DNA of 64,000 nucleotides, taken from an uncultured Lachnospiraceae bacterium (GTDB lineage: Bacteria > Bacillota > Clostridia > Lachnospirales > Lachnospiraceae). Under the pieces are notes generated by a model. The model did not search any database. It saw only the letters and a program-made list of their open reading frames with translations, and was not told the origin of the DNA. The DNA lies in contig UQWA01000017.1 of the NCBI GenBank assembly GCA_900544685.1, positions 1-64,000 on the forward strand, in the 5' to 3' direction. The position numbers and the translations under genes were made by a program. The stretch's first letter is position 1; the number at the start of each line of letters is the position of its first letter. This document shows positions 1-8,377 of this stretch, piece after piece.

Positions 1-34
1 TAGGGCGAATTGGGGACTTTCACCCGTTAGAAAC

Positions 35-52
35 GTGCGCCGCAAGGCGCAC
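35..52. other. Perfect GCAA-loop hairpin at the left edge
   Basis: A 7-bp perfect stem (35-41 with 46-52) closed by a GCAA tetraloop. Two short frames are open from the left edge and stop near 54-71, so the first 55 bases could be the tail of a gene or of a mobile element outside the window. I cannot assign it. Confidence 0.3.
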
Positions 53-57
53 ATAGA

Positions 58-92
58 AAAGGCGCCATAGACTTTTAATCTATAGCGCCTTT
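58..92. terminator. Bidirectional terminator downstream of glnN
   Basis: Stem 58-65 with 85-92 (GC-rich) continued by 67-71 with 79-83 after one mismatch. In the minus direction it is followed by TTTTCT and lies about 145 bases after the glnN stop; on the plus strand it is followed by a GCTTTT tract, so it can also end a plus-strand transcript entering from the left. Confidence 0.7.
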
Positions 93-235
93 GCTTTTAT
101 GTACTGCATAATACCACTGGAAAAATAAAATGTCAATGCAGATTTTATACTTTTTTTAGATTTGTCTGGTTTGGAGAATTTCTTACATATTTTTACAGAA
201 CAAATTGTTAAAATCACAATAATCGATTTTACGAA

Positions 236-2347
236 TTATACTTCAAACAACAAGTCTCCATAGGATGGCATTGGCCACATTTCTTTGTCTACGATCATTT
301 CCAGTTCATCCACAGGAACACGCAATGCTTCCATGGCTGTGCACACTTCTTCGTAGTAGTAGACTGCCTGTTCTCTGCCTGCTTCCATATTCGTTGCATG
401 ATCGGTTACTTCAATCAGCTTCTGCAGTTTTCTCTTCGTCTCTGACAGGAGATGTGCAGATTCTCGCAGCATATCCATCGGTACGTCAGTCTCTACGCCC
501 GTCTGATTCATAGTATTCACTGTATCAGAAAGACTCTTGTTAAAACGCAGAACCGCTGGGATAATGTGCTTGCTGGCGATATCGATCATGGCTCTCGCTT
601 CGATATTGATAGCCTTGGAATAGCCCTCATACTGAATCTCGGCACGAGACTCCAGTTCTGTTCTGGTAAATACATGGAATTTCTCAAACAGGTTTACAGC
701 TTTCTCTGTTACCAGCGCAGGAATCGCTTCTACCATAGACTTAATGTTTGGAAGTCCACGGCGCTCTGCCTCTGCTACCCATTCATCCGAATAGCCATTG
801 CCGTTAAAGACAATTTTCTGATGCTCACTGGCGTATTTCTTAATCAAATCGTGAACTGCTACCTGCACATCCTCTGCCTTTTCCAGCACATCGCAGGCAT
901 CTGAAAATGCTTCTGCCACAATGGTATTAATGACTACATTGCATTCTGCCACTGAGTCCCTGGAACCGACCATACGGAATTCAAACTTATTGCCGGTAAA
1001 AGCAAACGGTGATGTACGATTACGGTCTGTTGCATCTTTGGCAAAATCAGGCAGTGTCTTAACACCAGTATGTAAGGTACCGCCCTTTAAGCTGTGGGTT
1101 GCCTCTCCGGTATCAATCAATTGGGTCAGCACATCCTGAAGCTGATCACCCAGGAATACAGAAATAATAGCCGGCGGTGCCTCGTTAGCACCCAGACGAT
1201 GGTCATTTCCCACATCGGCTGCGGATTCACGGAGCAGATCTGCATGAAGGTCTACTGCACGTAAAATACAAGTCAATATCAACAGGAACTGAATATTTTC
1301 GTGAGGAGTTTTACCAGGATCCAGCAGATTAATGCCGTCATCTGTCGTCAGCGACCAGTTATTATGCTTACCGGAACCATTCACACCTGCAAACGGCTTC
1401 TCGTGAAGCAGACACTGCAGACCATGTTCCTCTGCCACACGCTTCAGGGTCTCCATAATAATCTGGTTATGATCGGCTGCCACATTGCACTCTGCATAGA
1501 TCGGAGCCAGTTCATGCTGTGCCGGTGCCACTTCATTATGCTGTGTCTTGGCAGATACACCCAGTTTCCACAATTCTTTATTCACATCTTTCATAAATTC
1601 TGCGATTCGTGGACGGATAACACCAAAGTAATGATCGTCAAGTTCCTGTCCCTTTGGCGGCATGGCACCAAATAAGGTACGGCCGGTAAAGATCAGGTCT
1701 TTTCTCTTCAGATACTTGGCACGATCTACGATAAAATACTCCTGTTCCACACCCACAGATGGTTTTACCTTGCGGGATGTGGTATTACCCAGAAGTCTTA
1801 ATAAACGAAGGGTCTGAGTCTGAATGGCCTCCATGGAACGAAGCAGCGGAGTCTTCTGATCCAGTGCTTCTCCTGTATAAGAACAAAATGCAGTTGGAAT
1901 ACAGAGAATGGCTCCTGCTGCATCCTGTCTCACAAATGCAGGAGAGGTACAATCCCATGCTGTATATCCTCTTGCTTCAAATGTGGCGCGCAGTCCGCCT
2001 GAAGGGAACGAAGACGCATCTGGTTCACCCTTAATCAGCTCTTTACCTGAAAACTCAAGCTGAACAGATCCGTCCGCCTTCGGTGCTGTAATAAATGCGT
2101 CATGCTTTTCTGCTGTAAATCCGGTCAGTGGCTGGAACCAGTGTGTATAATGTGTTGCACCTTTTTCAATTGCCCATTCCTTCATTGCTCCTGCAACTAC
2201 TTCAGCAATCATAGGATCCAGTTCTTTTCCATCATCAATGGTCTTATGAAGTTCCTTGTACACTTTTTTTGGGAGTTTTTCCAGCATTACTTTATCATTG
2301 AAGACATTTTCACCAAATAACTCCTGTACGTTTATGATCTCGCCCAT
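236..2347 (-). CDS. glnN: Glutamine synthetase type III
   Basis: A 703-residue glutamine synthetase of the long GSIII class, which joins ammonia to glutamate using ATP in the cytoplasm. The length (about 700, against about 450 for GlnA type I) and the N-terminal extension containing LPKKVYKELHKTI and HYTHWFQPLTG identify the class. The catalytic core carries KHNNWSL and a glutamate-rich active-site strand (VGVEQEYF). The start ATG follows a GGAGGATAT ribosome site. It stands alone: upstream is the NlpC/P60 gene, separated by a terminator, and downstream is the window edge. No GlnR or GlnK gene is adjacent. The family assignment is secure. Confidence 0.95.
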   Translation of the reverse strand: MGEIINVQELFGENVFNDKVMLEKLPKKVYKELHKTIDDGKELDPMIAEVVAGAMKEWAIEKGATHYTHWFQPLTGFTAEKHDAFITAPKADGSVQLEFSGKELIKGEPDASSFPSGGLRATFEARGYTAWDCTSPAFVRQDAAGAILCIPTAFCSYTGEALDQKTPLLRSMEAIQTQTLRLLRLLGNTTSRKVKPSVGVEQEYFIVDRAKYLKRKDLIFTGRTLFGAMPPKGQELDDHYFGVIRPRIAEFMKDVNKELWKLGVSAKTQHNEVAPAQHELAPIYAECNVAADHNQIIMETLKRVAEEHGLQCLLHEKPFAGVNGSGKHNNWSLTTDDGINLLDPGKTPHENIQFLLILTCILRAVDLHADLLRESAADVGNDHRLGANEAPPAIISVFLGDQLQDVLTQLIDTGEATHSLKGGTLHTGVKTLPDFAKDATDRNRTSPFAFTGNKFEFRMVGSRDSVAECNVVINTIVAEAFSDACDVLEKAEDVQVAVHDLIKKYASEHQKIVFNGNGYSDEWVAEAERRGLPNIKSMVEAIPALVTEKAVNLFEKFHVFTRTELESRAEIQYEGYSKAINIEARAMIDIASKHIIPAVLRFNKSLSDTVNTMNQTGVETDVPMDMLRESAHLLSETKRKLQKLIEVTDHATNMEAGREQAVYYYEEVCTAMEALRVPVDELEMIVDKEMWPMPSYGDLLFEV

Positions 2348-2415
2348 ATATCCTCCTTCGCAGTACTAATACTTTTTGCTATGAAAAATCATACTCGATT
2401 TATTCCGAAAATGCA

Positions 2416-2448
2416 AGAGGGCACTGCATTGGATTTGCAGTGCCCTCT
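2416..2448. terminator. Terminator between NlpC/P60 gene and glnN
   Basis: A 13-bp perfect GC-rich stem (2416-2428 with 2436-2448) with a 7-base loop. It follows the minus-strand NlpC/P60 stop by about 34 bases; T-rich tracts exist on both sides. Confidence 0.8.
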
Positions 2449-2481
2449 CTTTATGTATTTATTGATTATCTGATTGTCTAA

Positions 2482-4062
2482 TTATGATCCAATATAGTCA
2501 GAAGCCGATACCGGTGTTCTGTAATCTACATCAGATACGATGATTCCTGTGGTTGAACTGCTGGCATGTACGACTTTACCGTCACCAATGTACATGGTTA
2601 CATGTCCGATTCCGTAATCTCCACTTCCTTCATAATATAACAGATCTCCAGGCTTCAGATTGTTCAGATCCACAGATGTTCCACCCTGAGACTGGGCTCC
2701 GGCTGTTCTGCTGATATTAATACCAAAGTTTGCCAGTACTGACTGTGTGAATCCGGAACAGTCTGTTCCATTTGTCAGTGAAGTTCCTCCGTACACATAC
2801 GGGTTACCTACAAACTGAAGTGCGTAGTCTACAATCTGCTGTCTCAGTGAAGAACTGCTGTCATCTGTAGTACCTGTCACTTCTGATGTGTCAATTCCTG
2901 CATCTGCAACTGTATCATATACTGTCTGGTCAGCTGCTGTGGCTTCATCCTGTGCAGCCTGCGCCTGATCCTGTGCAGCCTGCGCCTGATCTGCACTCTG
3001 CTGTGCCTGATCTGCTGTCTGCTGTGCATAATATTCTGCATTGGCGATCGTCTCTTCATCACCTGTATTATAAGCTTCATTCAGTGCTGCCTGTGCATCG
3101 GCTGCTACCTGCTCAGCATAAGCCTGATCTGCTGCTGCCTGATCTGCTGCTGCCTGCGCTTCATCGGCTGTTGCCTGCGCCTGATCTGCATAATCACTCT
3201 GACTCTGGAGATATTCAATCCAGGCCTGATTCTGTGCTTCCCATTCAGCCTGTTCTGCTGCTAACTGTTCCTGATATTGTCTTTCCTGTTCATCCAGCCA
3301 TGCCTGGTATGCAGCTTCTTCTTCTGCAATTCTTGCTTCTGCTTCTTCCTGGCTCTCACCCTGTGGAAGATAGGTAGCATAGCTGACATAATCTGCACTT
3401 ACATATCCTTCGGTAGATCCTGTGGAGATCTTAGCCCATCCTCCAAGATCCTCTTCCAGATATACGATCTGATCCGCAGTTACAGTATCTACTACCTCTG
3501 CATCTTCAGATGGCTCGGAACGAACCATCAGTGCCTCTGCATTGACCTGTGCTACCGGTGTAGCCACCTGTTCCACAACCGATGCTGCCGCTTCTCCGGT
3601 TGTCAGAAGGTACTTCGCCACATATCCTGTACATCCGCCGGACTGTACATAATACCAGTCTCCTTCTTCTCCCAGGATCGTTGCACAGTTACCGTCATAT
3701 AAGTATCCGACTACATCAGAATTCACATCTGCGTTCGCTCTGATGTAGAAAAATGTCTCATCACCAGGCTGCGCCACTGCAATCGTTCCAACCATACTGC
3801 TCTGCACAGCTTCTGTCTCTTCTGCTACTTCCTCTGTTGCTGTATCTTCTGCTGTAGTTTCTTCTACTGTAGTATCCTCTGTTGCTACATCTGTCTCTTC
3901 TGTTGTATTATCCACAGATGCTTCCTTCACGGTCGCACTTCCAACACCTACCAGACTGGTACCTGCCGCAAATACTGCCATGGAACTGCTTCCCGCTAAC
4001 ATGCTTCCTGTTACAAAACATGCCGCGGCTCTCATTACATGCTTTTTCATTCCCTTGTTCAT
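2482..4062 (-). CDS. Secreted SH3-SH3-coiled-coil-NlpC/P60 peptidoglycan hydrolase
   Basis: About 526 residues. An N-terminal signal peptide ends near AVFAAG. Then come an acidic Thr/Glu stretch, two bacterial SH3 repeats (around residues 90-155 and 170-230; motifs like WYYVQSGGCTGYV and WAKISTGSTEGYV), a long Ala/Gln/Asp coiled coil (about 240-385), and a C-terminal NlpC/P60 domain with the catalytic Cys in TDCSGF, His in GHVTMYIG and the third polar residue near VVHASS. Family knowledge makes it a D,L-endopeptidase cutting wall stem peptides outside the cell. I chose the ATG at 4062, 10 bases after GGAGG, over an upstream TTG. The alanine-rich coiled coil is low complexity and probably positions the enzyme. 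Confidence 0.9.
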   Translation of the reverse strand: MNKGMKKHVMRAAACFVTGSMLAGSSSMAVFAAGTSLVGVGSATVKEASVDNTTEETDVATEDTTVEETTAEDTATEEVAEETEAVQSSMVGTIAVAQPGDETFFYIRANADVNSDVVGYLYDGNCATILGEEGDWYYVQSGGCTGYVAKYLLTTGEAAASVVEQVATPVAQVNAEALMVRSEPSEDAEVVDTVTADQIVYLEEDLGGWAKISTGSTEGYVSADYVSYATYLPQGESQEEAEARIAEEEAAYQAWLDEQERQYQEQLAAEQAEWEAQNQAWIEYLQSQSDYADQAQATADEAQAAADQAAADQAYAEQVAADAQAALNEAYNTGDEETIANAEYYAQQTADQAQQSADQAQAAQDQAQAAQDEATAADQTVYDTVADAGIDTSEVTGTTDDSSSSLRQQIVDYALQFVGNPYVYGGTSLTNGTDCSGFTQSVLANFGINISRTAGAQSQGGTSVDLNNLKPGDLLYYEGSGDYGIGHVTMYIGDGKVVHASSSTTGIIVSDVDYRTPVSASDYIGS

Positions 4063-4249
4063 CAGAATCAAACCTCCAAATAATCAATCAATAAATACGA
4101 AATCAATACAATCAAATACATAGTTATTACATAAATGTTACATTTATTACGTTCACATCTTAACATATGGAGGTATGTTTGTCAATAAATTTTACATTTT
4201 TTTTAAATCCTCGACCTTTTCGACATTTTTTGTAATATTTCAGTCACAT

Positions 4250-6025
4250 TCACCAGTCAAGCAGCTTTTGCAGATATTGTCCTACCACATTAGAAAAATT
4301 GCGGATATCCCTGATATATGCAAAATCTTTTCCAAAAATCCGTTTTTCAGCCTGAAGATCCTGTTCCTTTCCTGCAAAGACCCCCAACACAAAAATACCT
4401 TTGTTTCTGGCTTTGCGCACTTCCTGTGCCGTATCCTTTATGGCATAATCTCCGCAGTAAGCTTTTGGGTTACGGCTGTTAGGTCGGTTAACGACTACAT
4501 CATTCGGTCTCCCATCACTCAACACAATCAGAATCTTATTCTCTTCTTCTCTGTGCAACAGAGAATCAGAAGCCGTACGGATTGCCAGTCCGTCCCGGTT
4601 GTTCGAAGACGTGGTATACTGAAAAATCTTCCTGTTCTCACTCTTAGGAGCATCATACTCCCGAAATCTCTGCATTACCGTATAATCCCAGAAAGTGCAA
4701 AAGCTCATCACCCGGTGAGGAATGTGCACATTACTCAAAGCCTCACTGATGATAAATGCCTGAAGCGCCACCTGACTTTGCCGGTCTCTCTGGGAACCAC
4801 TGGCATCCATGAGAATTTCCACTACAAACTCTGTCTGATTCTGTCGGATAATCCGCTGAAACAGTCTTGTATCCTCTGTCCGTCCCAGCTTCCAGAGACG
4901 CATCGGCAAGATCTGCCCATAATCTGCAAGCAGTTCTTCCTGCTGTGTCCTGGTCACCAGAGATCGCTTCAGATTGTCTGTCATAATGTCTACATTCCGC
5001 TTTACCATGTTCTTACTGTTACGCAGCAGAAGCAGATTACGGTCTGCCTGTTTCTTTGCATTGACATACTGTGCATTGACCAGCATCGGATTTTCCAGAA
5101 TCCCGTCCGTATAATAGAGACTGCAGTCGGCATGAGCACCATTGCACAGTCTCCGGTTTGTTTTCTTCTGCTCTGTTTCTGACAGATAAGACTTGCCAAA
5201 ATTCAACTGCATATAACTGTTCATTTTCGCCAGTGCTTTTTCATCTAACACTACGATACTCTTTTTCTTCGGTCCATCCGACTGTTTTTCTTCCTTCTGA
5301 TCTTTCTCATCCAGACTGATGACTTTCTGATTCACCTGATCCACCAGCTGTTCCAGCACGGATTCATACATTTCCTCATCCAGGAAATCCTGCCAGGTTG
5401 CTTCTGCCAGTTCTTCTACAGAAGTTCGCAGCACAAAATCCAGATCCCCGTGTTTTCTCTCAAAGGAACGGTCAATCGCAGAATTATAGATCCAGTCTAT
5501 GGTGCGGATAATCTCCATGGTACTGTCCGTCTCTTCCAGCCGGTACAATACATCCAGCACATCTTGAATTCTCTTTTCTGCCCGTCCCCTTCCGTTCAGG
5601 AACTGTCGGATAACTTCCAGTTTCACCCTTCCCATAAAGGAATCATTCATTTTGCGAAAATCCAGATCCAGCATGGCTTCAAAGGCTTTCCGCCGGATAT
5701 TCACCACACCAGGACGTTCTGCCGTGATCTTCTGATAAACTGCCATATCCACACAAAGCTGGGCAATATTCATCAAAATCGGTTCTTCAACACCATAAAA
5801 CAACTTTTTTACGATATACATGGAGAGTTCATTGGTATCATAATATTTGGCAAAAGCCCCCTGTTTGATGGCATCATACAGCGATATGTACTTATTTCTG
5901 GAAAAAGAAGCCATATCCAGCCTGGTATTCAGTGCATAATCCCCACTGACTGTCCACATCAGATTCCGGATCCGGTTCTCAACTTCCATTTCATGTTCTT
6001 CAAAGTCATAAGAAAAATCCTGCAT
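4250..6025 (-). CDS. VWA-domain protein of the CobT/NorD-like activator group
   Basis: A 591-residue cytoplasmic protein with no signal or membrane segment. The N-terminal part is helical and charged; the C-terminal third is a von Willebrand A domain with an intact metal site (DASGS motif, later LSDGRPND). Proteins of this shape usually work with a MoxR-type AAA+ ATPase to load metals or remodel an enzyme complex. No MoxR gene is next to it: ftsH lies 96 bases upstream and the next downstream gene is the NlpC/P60 hydrolase. The ribosome site AAGGTATAAAG precedes the ATG; a second Met lies 11 residues in. The substrate is unknown; 'nitric oxide reductase activation' is only a family name. Confidence 0.8.
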   Translation of the reverse strand: MQDFSYDFEEHEMEVENRIRNLMWTVSGDYALNTRLDMASFSRNKYISLYDAIKQGAFAKYYDTNELSMYIVKKLFYGVEEPILMNIAQLCVDMAVYQKITAERPGVVNIRRKAFEAMLDLDFRKMNDSFMGRVKLEVIRQFLNGRGRAEKRIQDVLDVLYRLEETDSTMEIIRTIDWIYNSAIDRSFERKHGDLDFVLRTSVEELAEATWQDFLDEEMYESVLEQLVDQVNQKVISLDEKDQKEEKQSDGPKKKSIVVLDEKALAKMNSYMQLNFGKSYLSETEQKKTNRRLCNGAHADCSLYYTDGILENPMLVNAQYVNAKKQADRNLLLLRNSKNMVKRNVDIMTDNLKRSLVTRTQQEELLADYGQILPMRLWKLGRTEDTRLFQRIIRQNQTEFVVEILMDASGSQRDRQSQVALQAFIISEALSNVHIPHRVMSFCTFWDYTVMQRFREYDAPKSENRKIFQYTTSSNNRDGLAIRTASDSLLHREEENKILIVLSDGRPNDVVVNRPNSRNPKAYCGDYAIKDTAQEVRKARNKGIFVLGVFAGKEQDLQAEKRIFGKDFAYIRDIRNFSNVVGQYLQKLLDW

Positions 6026-6069
6026 TTCTTTATACCTTTTTTATCCTTCCGCCATTATAATAGAAAAAT

Positions 6070-6107
6070 TGCCCCGATTCATATCATCTCGTACATGAAC
6101 CGGGGCA
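6070..6107 (-). terminator. ftsH terminator
   Basis: A 13-bp stem with one mismatch (6070-6082 with 6095-6107), GC-rich at its base, followed on the minus strand by ATTTTTCTA. It sits just after the ftsH stop at 6122. Confidence 0.8.
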
Positions 6108-6121
6108 TTCTTTCTGTATTT

Positions 6122-8206
6122 TTACACTTCTGTATGATCTGTCTGACCCTCTGCACTCTGTTCGGATTGTGAATCCACAGTTGTTTCAGGCTCATCCTTC
6201 TCTTCTTCAGCCTCATCTGCCAACTGTTCTGGCTGTGCTTCTGCTGTCTTTTCCACTGCTGTATCTCCAACAGACTCTGATATTTCTTCTGCCTGTGCCT
6301 CAGCTGCCTCTTCTGCTTCCTGCTCTTCCCGTCTCTCCACTTCATGGAAGATATCCATGAATTCTTTTCCGGTAATAGTCTCTTTCTCAATCAGGAAAGC
6401 TGCAATCTCATCCAGTGCCTTTCTGTGTTCACGCAGGAGCTTTAATGCTTCGGCATATGCATCCTTGATGATCTTCACTACCTCACGGTCGATCTCCGTT
6501 GCCGTCTCATCACTGCAGTTTAGTACATTTCTTCCACTTAAGTACTGGTTCTCCGGTGACTCCAGACCAACCATACCGAACTTCTCAGACATACCATACT
6601 GAGTAATCATAGCTCTTGCCATCTTGGTTGCCTGTTCAATATCATTGGCAGCACCTGTGGTAATGCTGTTAAATACAATCTCTTCTGCTGCACGTCCGCC
6701 GACACATTCCACAATCCGTGCCTGAATCTCTGCCTTGGTATTCAGGTACTTTTCTTCTTCCGGAACATTCATAACATAACCAAGGGCTCCCATGGTTCGC
6801 GGTACAATAGTGATCTTCTGAACCGGTTCAGAATCCTTCTGAAGTGCACTGACAAGTGCATGACCAACTTCATGGTAAGAAACAATTCGTCTCTCTTCCT
6901 TACTGAGGATCTTGTTCTTCTTCTCTTTACCAACCAATACCACTTCTACTGATTCAAACAGATCCTGCTGACTGACTGCATTTCTTCCCTTCTTAACGGC
7001 AAGAATCGCAGCCTCATTGATCATATTCGCCAGATCAGATCCTACTGCACCGGATGTTGCCAGTGCAATGGCTTCCAGATCTACCGTCTCATCCATCATG
7101 ACATTCTTGGAATGTACCTTCAGTACATCAATACGTCCCTGAAGATCCGGCTTATCTACAACCACACGACGGTCAAAACGTCCCGGTCTTAAGAGTGCCT
7201 GGTCCAGAACCTCCGGACGGTTGGTTGCTGCCAGAATCAGAAGTCCTGATCCACTGTCAAAACCATCCATCTCTGCAAGAAGCTGATTCAATGTCTGTTC
7301 CCGTTCATCATTACCGCCGCCGAACCTGCTGTCACGGCTCTTACCGATGGCATCAATCTCATCAATAAAGATGATACACGGTGCATTCTTCTTGGCCTCC
7401 TCAAACAATTCACGAACACGGGATGCACCCACGCCGACAAACATCTCAACAAATTCAGAACCTGACAGGGAGAAAAATGGTGCATGTGCCTCACCTGCCA
7501 CTGCCTTTGCCAGAAGGGTCTTACCGGTTCCCGGAGGTCCCACTAACAGGGCACCCTTTGGCAGCTTCGCACCAATCTTCGTATACTTTCCAGGATTCTC
7601 CAGGAAGTCTACCACTTCCTGCAGGGATTCCTTTGCTTCATCCTGTCCTGCTACATCCTTAAAGGTAACACCGGTCTCCTTCTGGGCATATACTCTGGCC
7701 TTGTTCTTGCCGATGCCCATGACACCGCCGCCTCCGCCGCCCATTCTTCTCATGGCGAATCCCATAATTACCCAGATCAGAATCAGTGGCAATACAAAGG
7801 ATAATACACTGTAAAGCAGCTCGGATGACATATCCGGGATCTCTTTCTTAAAGTCCACACCTGCATCCAGGAGCTTCTCTGACAGCTTCGGATCATTTAC
7901 CACACCTGTATAATAAGTAAACTTCATACCTTTCAGGGATGAGAAGCCGTAAGGCTGTTCCTTTGGTGTGATCACATACTGATTGGATTCGATCACTACA
8001 CTGTCCACTTCTCCATTGTCCAGCATCTCCATGAACTTATTGTACGTAATCTCCTGATTTGTCGTACCATTCATCATGCTGTTAAACAATGCCATTACAA
8101 TCAGTGTAATCACCGTAACAATCAGAAATATAATAATCGTCTGACCATTTTTCGGGCCTTTTCGATTGCCTGGTCCATTATTGGAACCATTTTGGTTATT
8201 GTCCAT
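6122..8206 (-). CDS. ftsH: ATP-dependent zinc metalloprotease FtsH
   Basis: A 694-residue membrane AAA+ protease. Two membrane segments (about residues 22-42 and 131-150) flank an extracytoplasmic FtsH-ext domain. The AAA module has Walker A GPPGTGKT (223-230), Walker B IIFIDEID, and the second region of homology; the zinc protease motif HEVGH is at 445-449. The C-terminal tail (about 620-694) is Glu/Ala/Thr rich. FtsH degrades misassembled membrane proteins and some regulators. The ATG at 8206 is chosen because AAGGAGGAA precedes it by 5 bases; a longer open frame to 8233 lacks this. It is transcribed just upstream of the VWA gene, but a terminator separates them. Confidence 0.97.
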   Translation of the reverse strand: MDNNQNGSNNGPGNRKGPKNGQTIIIFLIVTVITLIVMALFNSMMNGTTNQEITYNKFMEMLDNGEVDSVVIESNQYVITPKEQPYGFSSLKGMKFTYYTGVVNDPKLSEKLLDAGVDFKKEIPDMSSELLYSVLSFVLPLILIWVIMGFAMRRMGGGGGGVMGIGKNKARVYAQKETGVTFKDVAGQDEAKESLQEVVDFLENPGKYTKIGAKLPKGALLVGPPGTGKTLLAKAVAGEAHAPFFSLSGSEFVEMFVGVGASRVRELFEEAKKNAPCIIFIDEIDAIGKSRDSRFGGGNDEREQTLNQLLAEMDGFDSGSGLLILAATNRPEVLDQALLRPGRFDRRVVVDKPDLQGRIDVLKVHSKNVMMDETVDLEAIALATSGAVGSDLANMINEAAILAVKKGRNAVSQQDLFESVEVVLVGKEKKNKILSKEERRIVSYHEVGHALVSALQKDSEPVQKITIVPRTMGALGYVMNVPEEEKYLNTKAEIQARIVECVGGRAAEEIVFNSITTGAANDIEQATKMARAMITQYGMSEKFGMVGLESPENQYLSGRNVLNCSDETATEIDREVVKIIKDAYAEALKLLREHRKALDEIAAFLIEKETITGKEFMDIFHEVERREEQEAEEAAEAQAEEISESVGDTAVEKTAEAQPEQLADEAEEEKDEPETTVDSQSEQSAEGQTDHTEV

Positions 8207-8320
8207 TTTATTCCTCCTTAGTGTAAAAAACACTCATTATTAAGTATAAGGATTATCCGTTCAGAAATCAATATACACTTTCGAAAAAGATTTCTTTATT
8301 TCATTAAAAAACTATAAAAT

Positions 8321-8360
8321 AAGGCACTGTCAGACGTTGTTACAGCGCCTGCAGTGCCTT
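8321..8360. terminator. Terminator after the ABC permease
   Basis: A 9-bp base stem (8321-8329 with 8352-8360) with additional inner pairing. In the minus direction it lies 18 bases after the permease stop and is followed by ATTTTATAG. Confidence 0.7.
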
Positions 8361-8377
8361 TCGATTTTTCCTTTCTT

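Noticed and set aside
1..56. End of a transposase gene at the left edge
   Set aside because: Two short open frames exist, but neither is long enough or clear enough to recognise.
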